Source: Peptoniphilus_E sp964345555 (GTDB lineage Bacteria > Bacillota > Clostridia > Tissierellales > Peptoniphilaceae). Taken from it: 64,000 bases of DNA. A program made the position numbers and the translations under genes. Where the stretch lies: positions 1-64,000 of the forward strand of contig CAYFRD010000004.1 of NCBI GenBank assembly GCA_964345555.1, given 5' to 3'. Below are positions 1-8,313 of this stretch, one piece after another. The notes under the pieces were generated by a model. The model did no database searches. It had not been told where the DNA came from and saw only the letters and a program-made list of their open reading frames with translations. Each line of letters begins with the position of its first letter. Position 1 is the first letter of the stretch.

Positions 1-46
1 AACACCCTATGAAGTTTATTATTCAACTGTGTTGCACTTAGTTTGA
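1..46 (+). pseudogene. 3' end of an IS30-family transposase (partial, cut by window start)
   Basis: The frame starting at base 2 reads TPYEVYYSTVLHLV and then TGA at 44-46. A C-terminus of the type 'TPYEVF...LHL-stop' is what I recall for IS30/IS6770-type transposases, where the stop codon lies inside or beside the right inverted repeat. The following bases (about 33-55) would then be that right end. Only 14 codons are visible, so whether the element is intact is unknown. The call rests on a short motif. Confidence 0.5.
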
Positions 47-98
47 CAATTCAAGTATTTATAAAATCATAATTCTATATAATCAAATTATCTTCAAA

Positions 99-125
99 TA
101 AAAAAGATTACACTTCCATGTAATC
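99..125 (-). terminator. Rho-independent terminator of tmRNA
   Basis: On the minus strand a 7-bp stem (GATTACA/TGTAATC, 106-125) with a 6-nt loop is followed by a run of T. It lies just beyond the tmRNA 3' end. Confidence 0.8.
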
Positions 126-132
126 AAATTTG

Positions 133-477
133 TGGTGGAGGTGGCGGGAGTTGAACCCGCGTCCGAAAACTCTTCACAATTAGTTTCTCCGAGCGCAGTA
201 TAGTTCTTTTTATTCGGTCTGAAACTCGAACTTACACGATTTTCAAACTATATCACCATGAGTACCCATCTCGCTATGATGAGCTTGCGAGACTTCGTGT
301 CCCACGAATTTGACACCTTATAAAGACTGTGGGGGGTTCAATATAAGATGACAGCCTCTTAGGCTGCTAACGCGTAATTTTCGTTATCGTTTATTTTTTT
401 TGAGACTTTTAAAGTTGCTTCTCACAACTGCTCGCTGCTAAAAGCTCCAAATCCCCGTCGAAGCCAGTTTCACCCCC
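133..477 (-). ncRNA. ssrA: transfer-messenger RNA (tmRNA)
   Basis: tmRNA rescues stalled ribosomes together with SmpB and tags the nascent peptide for proteolysis. On the minus strand the 5' end GGGGGTGAAACTGGCTTCGA and the 3' end with TTCAACTCCCGCC and encoded CCA (133-135) are hallmark tmRNA ends. The 7-bp acceptor stem pairs with one G-T wobble. The tag frame (about 367-410) ends in DNENYALAA followed by TAA. The codons upstream suggest a tag SKKINDNENYALAA after the charged alanine. The resume codon TCA, after an AGTC like that of E. coli, is inferred. Length 345 nt is normal for a one-piece tmRNA. Confidence 0.96.
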
Positions 478-493
478 GTGATTGGTATTATCT

Positions 494-522
494 ATTATAA
501 GTTAAAGAGGCTGTTAAGTCAA
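494..522 (-). promoter_or_regulatory. Sigma-A promoter of ssrA
   Basis: Minus strand TTGACT (517-522), 17-bp spacer, TATAAT (494-499), about 17 bp upstream of the mature tmRNA 5' end. The -35 box overlaps the stop codon of the VanZ-like gene, so tmRNA is transcribed independently just after it. Confidence 0.85.
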
Positions 523-1104
523 AAATAATTTACCTTTCAATTTGTATAGCAGATATCCAATTGATGCTCCTATCGCATTTAATATGAGGTCGTCTATGTC
601 AACGGACCTTCCAACAAAGAATTGAATGGTTTCTACCAATATACAGATAACCACAGTGAATGCTAAAGTCCTTTTGTAACTTCTCAAGTCTTCGTATAAC
701 AATGGAAGCATAAATCCCATTGGCACGAATATGAGCACATTTCCCAATATATTCAGCACCGCATGAAAGGTTCCTGAATATTTTATATAGCTCTTCACGG
801 TTTTAAAGGGAATTAAGTTAATTCCCCAACCTCCTTGAACTATTCTATCCTTAAAATCTCCTACAAAATCGAAGTTTTCCGATGTCAAGGCCACACCTTT
901 GTTTGCCAAATATACATTAGGCATGAATAAAAACAGGCTTATCAATGCCATGTACCCGACAAAAAGGGACAATATAAATTCTCTTTTGGCGTTTGATTTT
1001 CTCTTGAGTTTTTTAAAAAAGTTCGTCCTTACTAAGGAGAAACCCACAAAGGCTATTAGAAAGGCTACTATTCCCCTTGTAAAGAAAAAACTCATCAGTT
1101 TCAT
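514..1104 (-). CDS. VanZ-like family membrane protein
   Basis: A 196-residue integral membrane protein with about four to five hydrophobic segments (roughly 8-25, 42-62, 105-130, 140-162, 170-190). The middle part has the VanZ-like pattern: NLIPFKTV, then a helix with NVLIFVPMGFMLPL, then a loop followed by ETIQFFVGRSVDIDDLILNAIGASIGY. VanZ relatives are linked to low-level teicoplanin resistance in enterococci, but most chromosomal copies have no known role. Its ATG overlaps the stop of the HAD gene by 4 nt, so the two are translationally coupled. No strong ribosome site precedes the ATG. Confidence 0.85.
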   Translation of the reverse strand: MKLMSFFFTRGIVAFLIAFVGFSLVRTNFFKKLKRKSNAKREFILSLFVGYMALISLFLFMPNVYLANKGVALTSENFDFVGDFKDRIVQGGWGINLIPFKTVKSYIKYSGTFHAVLNILGNVLIFVPMGFMLPLLYEDLRSYKRTLAFTVVICILVETIQFFVGRSVDIDDLILNAIGASIGYLLYKLKGKLFLT

Positions 1105-1739
1105 TCTATGTGCCAGTCTCTGAAACTCTCTATTGAATAATCATTTAATTCCACGGAGCTTTGCCAGTGAGATTTGGCGGAATCGTCATACACAGCGCAG
1201 GTTATCATGCCGCTTTGCTTTGCTGATCTAAGTGCGTAGGGCGCATCGTCAAAGAGCAAGACTTCTCCTGTGTCATATCCCATTTTATCAGCCATGATCT
1301 TAAAGAACTTCGGATCTCCCTTTTGTGTTGAAACTCCATCCACTGTTTGAATAAAATCAAAGTATTTCTTTATATCCAATCTGTTGAATACATGGGTGAG
1401 GAGCCTTTCATTAGTGGCTGTTCCCAAACCCAATTTATATCCTCTGTCATGATATTTCATCACCGTTTCCAATGCCATGTCCTTCATTTCCACTTCATTT
1501 TCATAAAAGTCTGCTACTATTTTTCTATAGTCTTCAAATACCTCGTCAACACTCTTATTCAATTTGTAATAATCCACAAGATATTGAACGCTCATCTTCA
1601 AACTCATTGTTGTGGTCTTTTGGGCGATTTCATTGTCCAGTTTTATCCCCAAGGTGTTCAAGTAGTTTCTTGCTATATCTCTGTACATACCCATGGAGTC
1701 TATTAAAGTTCCGTCTAAATCAAATATTATACCTTTCAT
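1101..1739 (-). CDS. HAD-superfamily hydrolase, phosphoglycolate phosphatase/beta-phosphoglucomutase-like
   Basis: A 212-residue haloacid-dehalogenase phosphatase. Motif I DLDGT (residues 7-11) supplies the nucleophile Asp7 and acid/base Asp9. Motif IV is the Asp pair at 164-165 (LLFDDAPYALRSAKQSG), and a helical cap domain lies between about residues 15 and 85. This is the subfamily I layout of PGPase, beta-PGM and similar small-metabolite phosphatases; the substrate cannot be read from the sequence. A ribosome site GAGGT precedes the ATG. The gene is first in a two-gene operon with the VanZ-like gene. Confidence 0.88.
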   Translation of the reverse strand: MKGIIFDLDGTLIDSMGMYRDIARNYLNTLGIKLDNEIAQKTTTMSLKMSVQYLVDYYKLNKSVDEVFEDYRKIVADFYENEVEMKDMALETVMKYHDRGYKLGLGTATNERLLTHVFNRLDIKKYFDFIQTVDGVSTQKGDPKFFKIMADKMGYDTGEVLLFDDAPYALRSAKQSGMITCAVYDDSAKSHWQSSVELNDYSIESFRDWHIE

Positions 1740-1878
1740 ATTACCTCGTTTCTTTCGATATTATACAAATCTTTGCATTCTATGTCAATTTTGCCGTTGA
1801 TTTCTTGCATTTAATATTTTTCTTTGCTATAATTAGTTGCGGTTAAAAAGACGGCAGTTAAATTATTATAAACAACTC

Positions 1879-1907
1879 TTGTAAAATTTACATTATACGT
1901 TTATAAT
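1879..1907 (+). promoter_or_regulatory. Promoter of tRNA-Pro
   Basis: TTGTAA (1879-1884), 17-bp spacer, TATAAT (1902-1907), 17 bp upstream of the tRNA 5' end. Confidence 0.75.
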
Positions 1908-1924
1908 TTATTGGTAAACATTAT

Positions 1925-2001
1925 CGGGGTGTAGCGCAGTTTGGTAGCGCACGTGGTTTGGGACCATGGGGCCGGGGGTTCAAATCCTCTCACCCCGACC
2001 A
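1925..2001 (+). tRNA. tRNA-Pro (anticodon TGG)
   Basis: A 77-nt cloverleaf. The acceptor stem CGGGGTG pairs with CACCCCG. The anticodon stem CGTGG/CCATG encloses loop TTTGGGA with anticodon TGG. The T-arm contains TTCAAAT. Discriminator A is followed by genomically encoded CCA (1999-2001). It is a single tRNA gene with its own promoter and terminator. Confidence 0.95.
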
Positions 2002-2010
2002 TATTATTTT

Positions 2011-2036
2011 TAAAGGGTTATGCCCTTTATTTTTTT
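2011..2036 (+). terminator. Terminator of tRNA-Pro
   Basis: Stem TAAAGGG/CCCTTTA (2011-2029) followed by a T-run (2030-2036), 10 bp after the tRNA. Confidence 0.85.
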
Positions 2037-2051
2037 GTCTTAATTTATACT

Positions 2052-2080
2052 AAAAAAATTCCGGATCTGCGCCGGAATTT
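2052..2080 (-). terminator. Terminator of hpf
   Basis: A 9-bp perfect stem (AAATTCCGG/CCGGAATTT, 2056-2080) with a T-run on the minus strand, 15 bp after the hpf stop codon. Confidence 0.85.
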
Positions 2081-2094
2081 CTCTAATTTTAAAA

Positions 2095-2640
2095 TTATTC
2101 AACTGTATTTACTTCTATGGAGCCATAGTTACCGTCATTTCTCTTATAGAGAATCTCTATTCTGTCTGATTGTGCATTTAAGAATACAAAGAAGTTGTGG
2201 TTGAGCAGCTCCATTTGAAGAATGGCTTCTTCTTCATGCATGGGCTTTAAGTTAAAGATCTTGCTCTTTACGACTTTCGGTTCTTCGTCACCTTTAGTTT
2301 CCTTTTCAACGTCGGAGATGTTTTCGAATCTTATTGTCTCCGAATTTCCTTGATATCTTTTTTTAAGTCTGGTTTTATATTTTCTTGTTTGTCTCGATAA
2401 AACATCAATTGCTTTATCTATGGAAGTAAACATGTCTGTGGAAGTTTCTTCCGCTCTGAGTATTGTACCCGGCAAAAATATAGTAACCTCTACTGTAGCA
2501 TTATTTTTTACTCTTGAAAATACAGCTCTTCCCCTTACATCTTCATCGAAGTATTTGTCCAGTTTCGACAGCTTGGAAGTGGCCTGTTTCTTTAAGGTTT
2601 CTGTCAAATCGATGTTTTTTCCAACTAAATCAAGTATCAT
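2095..2640 (-). CDS. hpf: Long-form ribosome hibernation-promoting factor (HPF/RaiA family)
   Basis: HPF binds the 30S decoding site in stationary phase, and its C-terminal domain dimerises two 70S ribosomes into 100S particles. The N-terminal S30AE domain covers about residues 1-100 (GKNIDLTETLKKQATSKLSKLDKYF). A charged linker follows, and then the C-terminal dimerisation domain (KPMHEEEAILQMELLNHNFF). At 181 residues it is the long form. The ATG at 2640 is chosen over an in-frame upstream codon at 2658 because GAGGGAG lies 7 nt before it. It is monocistronic with its own terminator. Confidence 0.93.
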   Translation of the reverse strand: MILDLVGKNIDLTETLKKQATSKLSKLDKYFDEDVRGRAVFSRVKNNATVEVTIFLPGTILRAEETSTDMFTSIDKAIDVLSRQTRKYKTRLKKRYQGNSETIRFENISDVEKETKGDEEPKVVKSKIFNLKPMHEEEAILQMELLNHNFFVFLNAQSDRIEILYKRNDGNYGSIEVNTVE

Positions 2641-2704
2641 ATAAACACTCCCTCTCAATATTAAGTCAATATATTAATACCCTTATATGAAATATTAATT
2701 CAAA

Positions 2705-2795
2705 TTTTACACATAATTTATATTGTGGATAATGTTGATAAGTTTGTGGAAAACAGATTTTCCTTATACTTGTGTTGTTAAGCCTTTGTGGATGA
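2705..2795. promoter_or_regulatory. Cluster of DnaA-box-like 9-mers
   Basis: Three exact matches to TTWTNCACA are visible: TTTTACACA on plus (2705-2713), and on minus TTATCCACA (2724-2732) and TTTTCCACA (2745-2753). A fourth, TCATCCACA (minus, 2787-2795), has one mismatch. The three minus-strand boxes start 21 and 42 bp apart, multiples of two helical turns. They lie in an AT-rich intergenic region between divergent genes. Binding by DnaA is inference. Confidence 0.45.
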
Positions 2796-2838
2796 ATTTT
2801 TTTTGCTTTGTGTTATAATTCTTTAAGCAGGTGATATT

Positions 2839-3750
2839 ATGAAAGGAATAAAAAGTTTAAACTTTAAAAAGAGTATAGGAATGCGCACTGTAAAAACTTC
2901 TCTTGCAGTGACCATAAGCCTGTATCTGTCAATGTTTTTAAATTTAAATACCCCGATTTTTACAGCAATTGCCGCAATAACCACCATGAAGGCATCCATC
3001 TCGGAAAGTTTTGCCGATGTGAGAAAGAGAATTTTCACTGCGGTGTTCGGTGTAGTGCTTGGGTATATATTCAGTATAATTCCCATAGAGGATATTTATT
3101 CACCTCTTCTGGCAGGTCTGGGGATAATTATAATTATCTATTTACTACAGATTTTCAATATGAAGTCGATGATCTCTCTTTCCTGTATCGTATTCATAGC
3201 TTCCTATACAGCTACAACAGGCACATTGACCTACGGCATCAACAGAGTGCTGGGAACTTTTTTAGGTATCGGTGTATCTGTTGTTGTAAATTTCATGATC
3301 TCCACCCCTAATATCTTCGAATCCTTTATAATTGAAGCCAAGGAAGTAAACGAAAGTTTTAAACAATTCCTGATACAGCTAATCGTGGCGGAGGAACATT
3401 CCATGGATGATATGGAAAAATCCTATGTTAAACTTCTCAAGACCTACAACACGCTGATATCGGAACAAAAAACTCCAGTGCATGTAGAGAAGGATTTTAT
3501 ATCTGCAAAGGAAATAATCAAGAACTTAGAGGATATAAATACCAGATTTCAAATTCTAAATTCCATAGAATACAAGCCTCATGTGCTCAATAACAATAAA
3601 AAAACCATTGAAAATTACCTCCATTTGGAAATTTTGCAATCAGGAGATCTGGAGGGAGATTTGAATTCCGTCTATAATTTTCACATTATGAAGATAGTTA
3701 CTCAACTCTCAACCATAGATAAAATAATTGGAGAATATAATTATGAGTAA
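2839..3750 (+). CDS. Aromatic acid exporter family (ArAE_1/FUSC-like) membrane protein
   Basis: A 303-residue protein with an N-terminal membrane half and a soluble C-terminal half. Residues 15-160 carry about six hydrophobic segments with the ArAE_1 signature (RTVKTSLAVTISLYL, then FTAIAAITTMKASISESF, then RVLGTFLGIGVSVVVNF). Residues 165-303 are the helical cytoplasmic domain usual for this Firmicute family. Relatives are called aromatic acid exporters by distant homology to AaeB/FUSC; the real substrate is unknown. The ribosome site AGGTGA precedes the ATG, and a TATAAT lies at 2814-2819. The gene overlaps its downstream partner by 8 nt. Confidence 0.83.
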   Translation: MKGIKSLNFKKSIGMRTVKTSLAVTISLYLSMFLNLNTPIFTAIAAITTMKASISESFADVRKRIFTAVFGVVLGYIFSIIPIEDIYSPLLAGLGIIIIIYLLQIFNMKSMISLSCIVFIASYTATTGTLTYGINRVLGTFLGIGVSVVVNFMISTPNIFESFIIEAKEVNESFKQFLIQLIVAEEHSMDDMEKSYVKLLKTYNTLISEQKTPVHVEKDFISAKEIIKNLEDINTRFQILNSIEYKPHVLNNNKKTIENYLHLEILQSGDLEGDLNSVYNFHIMKIVTQLSTIDKIIGEYNYE

Positions 3751-5431
3751 AACCAAACTGTTAGTCGCCCTCAACAAGCTTCTTGTAGCGCAAAATTTCA
3801 TCGATACGCTTCCTAAATATATAAAAATCGAAAACAACAACGACAATATATATAAATTTCTTGAACTTATTAACGGAAGAGATCATTTAAAAATTCACCT
3901 GGCTCTTGATGTGAACAGAAGTGAAGAAAACATCCAAAATTTTCTGTACCGCTTCTACCCCGATATTTTCAACAAAGGATATATAAAATCTATTGCAAAA
4001 GGTTTGATAAACTCTTACCCCACGCTCCTAAGCGTATACGAAGTATCTGACAGAAGCATAACCGTCTACGATGAACTTCTGGAAACGGAATACGAAATTT
4101 GTAATGAAGATTTAGATTACAGCGAAAAAGACAGCTTGTTCGCAAGAGTTATAAACATCGACGGATATGAATTCATACTTACGGAAATAAACGTACTGGA
4201 AGGTTTTCACAAGGACATATTTTTAGATTTGATAAAGGAACTCTTCATCAACGAACCAAAATTTTATGAACACAAAAGAAAAAAAGAATTGGACAAGGTT
4301 AAAAAAATCTTAAAGTCCAAACTTCCCGATATTTTATTTACTTACACCTTGAGCCTTACGGAATTAATTGACATAGAAGAAGAAAAAAACTTCGAAAAAG
4401 AAAAGTTTGATGCAAAAAGAACATTTTTTTCGGAAGAAGACTTGGAAATATTTGAAAAATACTGCAACTATTCCGCAGTAAAGTACGCAATAGACGAGGA
4501 TAGAATTCTATTTGATTTCAATTTGCTATATGAATCTTCAAATTTGTTGAAAAAAAACAGTTTCTCAAATTTCAAAAATTTCAACTTCAAGAGTGTATTT
4601 CTAAAAGCGGCCGAAAGAGGCGTTATGTATACTGATTCCATGTTCAAGGAAGTGTTGATGTCCGTCAGAAACTACTATAAATTCGCACTGAAATACTCCG
4701 ACAGATTTCAAAAACCCTACGACGAAGTAGGCGATGTAGTAAAGGATATATTCATATATCTGAACAAATTGAAAGATTCGGTAAAGGGATTTTACTTCGA
4801 TGAAAACATACTTAAATACATTGATGAGCCAGACAGCTTCAGATTAATGGAGAAATTCATCACTTTTTTAGATGCTTTGAATCTAAATGAGGTTACAATT
4901 TCAAAAAAAAATACCCTCACAGCAAAAAGCCTTGAGAGCATAGCTAAATTTTTAAATATAAAACCTATTAAGAATGTCAAGATTCCCAATCAAAATCATT
5001 ATCCCCTGGTGAATTTCTTTTTTAATTTTTTGCACATAAAGGACATGATTGAAATTCACGGCACAGATCTGAACTTCAAGGACAAATTAAATAGATTCTT
5101 AGTCATGGATGCAAGGGAACAGCTTGCATTGTTTGTCCACTATCTGTTGAGCGAAAATTTTCTCAGTACTTTTTTAAATGAGCGAAATATAGCAAAGTAT
5201 TATGAAAATCTCTACGACATATGTGCAAAACTGGACAAAGGCTCTGTAAATATCGCAGAGCTGAAAAACAAGGGTGAATCCTCATTTTTATTAAATCTAC
5301 TTGAGGACACAACTGCTGCCAATTACTCCGGAGACTTTGTCGAATTCAGTTCATTTGGCAAAAATCTTTACAATTACTACAAGTACAATCACAGCCCGGA
5401 AAAGGTCATCAATCTGAACAACTATATTTAG
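3743..5431 (+). CDS. Uncharacterised 562-residue soluble protein coupled to the ArAE gene
   Basis: I do not recognise this protein. It has no signal peptide or membrane segment and is rich in Lys, Asn, Phe and Glu. It is largely helical, with a central patch (about residues 108-150: a YDELLETEYEI strand followed by LFARVINIDGYEFILT) weakly resembling the small beta module in some SEC-C-type Firmicute proteins. The ATG at 3743 is chosen because GGAG lies 9 nt upstream; an upstream in-frame TTG at 3728 lacks a ribosome site. It starts inside the last codons of the ArAE gene, which implies coupled translation and a possible partner role. Its 3' end overlaps the convergent kinase gene by 4 nt. 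Confidence 0.7.
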   Translation: MSKTKLLVALNKLLVAQNFIDTLPKYIKIENNNDNIYKFLELINGRDHLKIHLALDVNRSEENIQNFLYRFYPDIFNKGYIKSIAKGLINSYPTLLSVYEVSDRSITVYDELLETEYEICNEDLDYSEKDSLFARVINIDGYEFILTEINVLEGFHKDIFLDLIKELFINEPKFYEHKRKKELDKVKKILKSKLPDILFTYTLSLTELIDIEEEKNFEKEKFDAKRTFFSEEDLEIFEKYCNYSAVKYAIDEDRILFDFNLLYESSNLLKKNSFSNFKNFNFKSVFLKAAERGVMYTDSMFKEVLMSVRNYYKFALKYSDRFQKPYDEVGDVVKDIFIYLNKLKDSVKGFYFDENILKYIDEPDSFRLMEKFITFLDALNLNEVTISKKNTLTAKSLESIAKFLNIKPIKNVKIPNQNHYPLVNFFFNFLHIKDMIEIHGTDLNFKDKLNRFLVMDAREQLALFVHYLLSENFLSTFLNERNIAKYYENLYDICAKLDKGSVNIAELKNKGESSFLLNLLEDTTAANYSGDFVEFSSFGKNLYNYYKYNHSPEKVINLNNYI

Positions 5432-6639
5432 TTCTCATCTTTGTATAGAATAAATTTGGCGATAAATTGATCATCATCGATATTTATTTCAAAATCACCA
5501 TTTAACAATTCAATTAAACTTTTAGTAATATAAATTCCAAGCCCTGAGCCGGGGCTTGTTCTTGATTTATCCAACTTTAACAGTTCTTCGTAATAGTCCT
5601 CGGTCTTTAGATCAAGTTCTTCCCCGGAGGTGTTTTTCATCTCAAACACTATGTGGTCTTCATAGTTACTTGCCTTGCAATAAACGACCGTACCCTTCTT
5701 TGAATGCTTGTAGGCATTGGACATTAGGTTGAGCACAATTCTCGATAATATGTTCCCGTCAGTATATAGTACGATTTCATCTTCGTCATATTCATACTTG
5801 AATTCTAAATTTCTTTCCTTGAAACCGCTGTCCGCTTCTCCGTATATTTGCAATACCAATTCGTTGAATTCTATAAAATTCTTTTCCACATTTACGTTCA
5901 TGCTCGATATCTTTGATGCATATATCAAATCTATTATGAGAGATTTCAACCTTGTGGAGTTTTTGCTGAGAACATCTATATATCCCTTTGCCTCGTCGTC
6001 CATAACTTCTTTTTTAGAAAGAAAATCCGTGTAGTTTATTATGGATGTAAGGGGTGTCTTCAAGTCGTGAGATACATTAGTGATCAACTGTGTCTTTAGC
6101 ATATCCACATCCATCTTTTCCCTTACATTATTGAATAAGTCTTCCCTTATGGAGCTCAATCTCTCAACGCTTTTTTTTGTGTCCTTGTCATACAGGATCG
6201 ACAAATCCTCCGCCTCTCCCCAGTTGTACAAATCGTCTATAAAGGAATTTAACAGATAGTTCTGAACTCGAATGTTTTCGCCTTTGAATATAAGTCTAAA
6301 GGTGAATATGACTACGAAAGCTGAAAAATCATCATAATACACCAACATCAGGGATATGAGCATAAGCACGTTGAACATGGCAAAAAATAAAAACATGAAA
6401 CTCTCTTTTGATTTTAAAAAGAGCTTGTAGGTGAAAAAGGAATCTAAAAAATCCCCCTTTTTTATTTTATAAACAACTATAATTGCAAACACAAAAAATG
6501 CAAAGTCATATCCTCTCGACCCGGCTATAAGTCCGCACACCAACAGGAGGTTCATAAGCAACAACTCTATAAACTCGTGGTTGAAGGCATAATTATAAAG
6601 TTTTTTTAAGAATGATTTCAAATAATTAAGCAGTTTCAT
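5428..6639 (-). CDS. Sensor histidine kinase, intramembrane-sensing type
   Basis: A 403-residue HisKA/HATPase kinase. Four hydrophobic segments occupy residues 25-118 with almost no extracellular loop, so no periplasmic-type sensor domain is present and the signal is probably sensed in or at the membrane. The dimerisation/phosphoacceptor box is NVSHDLKTPL with His191. The N-box is NLMSNAYKHS and the G-box PGSGLGIYI. It directly abuts its response regulator (stop at 6640, start at 6639). The target genes are unknown; neighbours encode membrane proteins. Confidence 0.92.
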   Translation of the reverse strand: MKLLNYLKSFLKKLYNYAFNHEFIELLLMNLLLVCGLIAGSRGYDFAFFVFAIIVVYKIKKGDFLDSFFTYKLFLKSKESFMFLFFAMFNVLMLISLMLVYYDDFSAFVVIFTFRLIFKGENIRVQNYLLNSFIDDLYNWGEAEDLSILYDKDTKKSVERLSSIREDLFNNVREKMDVDMLKTQLITNVSHDLKTPLTSIINYTDFLSKKEVMDDEAKGYIDVLSKNSTRLKSLIIDLIYASKISSMNVNVEKNFIEFNELVLQIYGEADSGFKERNLEFKYEYDEDEIVLYTDGNILSRIVLNLMSNAYKHSKKGTVVYCKASNYEDHIVFEMKNTSGEELDLKTEDYYEELLKLDKSRTSPGSGLGIYITKSLIELLNGDFEINIDDDQFIAKFILYKDEN

Positions 6640-7332
6640 TTAATCCTCTGATATTTTATATCCCATTCCGTAAATAGATCTTATTAAATCGGGTTTTCTG
6701 GAGTTTATCTCCACTTTGTCCCTTAGATGGGATATGTGAACGGATATGATTTTCTTCACGTCGTGAGCTTCTTCTTCCCACACTTCTTTGTAAATATCTT
6801 CGGAACTGAAAACCTTGTTCTTGTTTTTCACCAGAAGGAGAAGTATTTTATATTCATAGGGTGTCAAAGCAATGAGTTTACCGTCAACATAGACTTCCTT
6901 GGAATTGTCCTTTATGGTCACTCTGCCTGCTGTATAGATCCCCTGCTCAATTTCTGCCGATCCCAACTCCATAAATCTTCTTATGACGGAATTCACCCTT
7001 GCAATTAATTCTATAGCATTAAAGGGTTTTACTATGTAGTCGTCCGCTCCGACATTCAATCCGATTATCTTATCGGTGATTTCCGATTTTGCGGAGAGTA
7101 TTATTATGGGTATGTTGTAGTCGTTTCGGATTTTGAGTATAGCGGATATTCCGTCCATCTTAGGCATCATCAAATCTATTATGCACAGGTGTACCTGGTT
7201 GTTTTCCAAGGCTTCCAATGCTCCTTCTCCGTCATAGGCCTTAAATACATTGTATCCTTCAGCCTTTAAATAAATTTCCAAGGCATCTACAATATCTTTT
7301 TCATCATCACAAACTAAAATATTATAATTCAT
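6640..7332 (-). CDS. OmpR/PhoB-family response regulator
   Basis: A 230-residue DNA-binding regulator. The receiver domain (1-120) has the acidic pair at 9-10, phosphoacceptor Asp53 (IIDLMMPKMDG) and Lys in IVKPF. The C-terminal winged helix (about 130-228) contains LTPYEYKILLLL and the recognition region VHISHLRDKVE, ending IYGMGYKI as usual for the family. It is the first gene of the operon with the kinase. A binding site cannot be assigned. Confidence 0.94.
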   Translation of the reverse strand: MNYNILVCDDEKDIVDALEIYLKAEGYNVFKAYDGEGALEALENNQVHLCIIDLMMPKMDGISAILKIRNDYNIPIIILSAKSEITDKIIGLNVGADDYIVKPFNAIELIARVNSVIRRFMELGSAEIEQGIYTAGRVTIKDNSKEVYVDGKLIALTPYEYKILLLLVKNKNKVFSSEDIYKEVWEEEAHDVKKIISVHISHLRDKVEINSRKPDLIRSIYGMGYKISED

Positions 7333-7389
7333 TTTTGCTCCTTGTTTTATTTAACTTTTTTCTATGTTATAATTTCTTCGAGGTAAATT

Positions 7390-8313
7390 ATGAAATCTAT
7401 TAAAAAATTTTTATATAAAAATAGAAATGCAAATTGGGTTATTTTTTTCGATAAACTTCTTTATCGATTTAATGAACACAGAGTTGCCGATACGGGATCG
7501 TCCTTGGTATATTTTACCATATTGTCCATCTTCCCCTTCCTCATAGCACTGCTAAATGCCATAAATTTTACTGACGTGTTTCAATCAGAACAACTCACTG
7601 AATTGCTTGACTATCTACCCACGGACATCGCAAAGATCGTGGACAGTTTCGTCGGGGAGATAAGCAGAGCCTCTTCTTCAGGTCTGTTCTCCATCTCCAT
7701 AATACTTGGTCTTTACACCGCATCCAACGTGGTGCACAAGCTGATTAAAAACATAAGCTCCGCCTACGGATTTAAAGACAGAAGAGGTTTTCTAAAAGTT
7801 AGAGGGATCGCCCTTCTCTTTACACTGGCGCTTATAATAATGATATTGCTCATGTTTTTGACACAGATTTTCGGAGAATTGATAATCAGGACTCTATCTA
7901 AGTACCTTCCCATTCAAGAACACACTAAATCCATGATCACCCTACTTGGACTTGTAATCCCGATATTGTACATGGTTGCAACTTTCACATCACTATACAG
8001 AATAGCTCCTTCAAGTGAAGTAAAATCCATAATAAATTACAAGTCCGTGATTCCCGGTGCGGTTTTTTCCACGGCAGCCTGTTTATTTTCATCTAAGCTC
8101 TTCGGTTACTACGTGATAAATTTCGGCAACTACAGCGTGACTTACGGTTCCCTCGGGGGAATTATCGTCATGCTGGTGTGGATGTGGATAATGTCCATAG
8201 TTGTGCTTCTGGGAGCAGAGATAAACGCCACGCTTTTTTCAATGAACCATTTCAAAAGCACCAACAACTGGCCCAGGCATGAATCGGTACTTAAAAACTT
8301 CATCACAGAATAG
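7390..8313 (+). CDS. YihY/BrkB-family membrane protein
   Basis: A 307-residue protein of the YihY (formerly 'ribonuclease BN') family, with about six membrane helices. Family signatures are visible: RVADTGSSLVYFTILSIFPFLIALLN near the N-terminus, NISSAYGFKDRRGFLKVR in the middle, and YGSLGGIIVMLVWMWI with LLGAEINATL near the end. The family function is unproven; the RNase BN name is a historical misassignment. GAGGTAAATT precedes the ATG and a TATAAT lies just upstream (about 7367). The 3' end overlaps comF by 11 nt in convergent orientation. Confidence 0.88.
   Translation: MKSIKKFLYKNRNANWVIFFDKLLYRFNEHRVADTGSSLVYFTILSIFPFLIALLNAINFTDVFQSEQLTELLDYLPTDIAKIVDSFVGEISRASSSGLFSISIILGLYTASNVVHKLIKNISSAYGFKDRRGFLKVRGIALLFTLALIIMILLMFLTQIFGELIIRTLSKYLPIQEHTKSMITLLGLVIPILYMVATFTSLYRIAPSSEVKSIINYKSVIPGAVFSTAACLFSSKLFGYYVINFGNYSVTYGSLGGIIVMLVWMWIMSIVVLLGAEINATLFSMNHFKSTNNWPRHESVLKNFITE

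Noticed and set aside
899..1123. Short plus-strand frame opposite the VanZ-like gene
   Set aside because: It mirrors a clear membrane protein on the other strand, has no ribosome site and no family resemblance.
2705..2795. Chromosomal origin of replication (oriC)
   Set aside because: dnaA, dnaN, rpmH or gyrase genes are not nearby; the box cluster is kept only as a possible DnaA-binding site.
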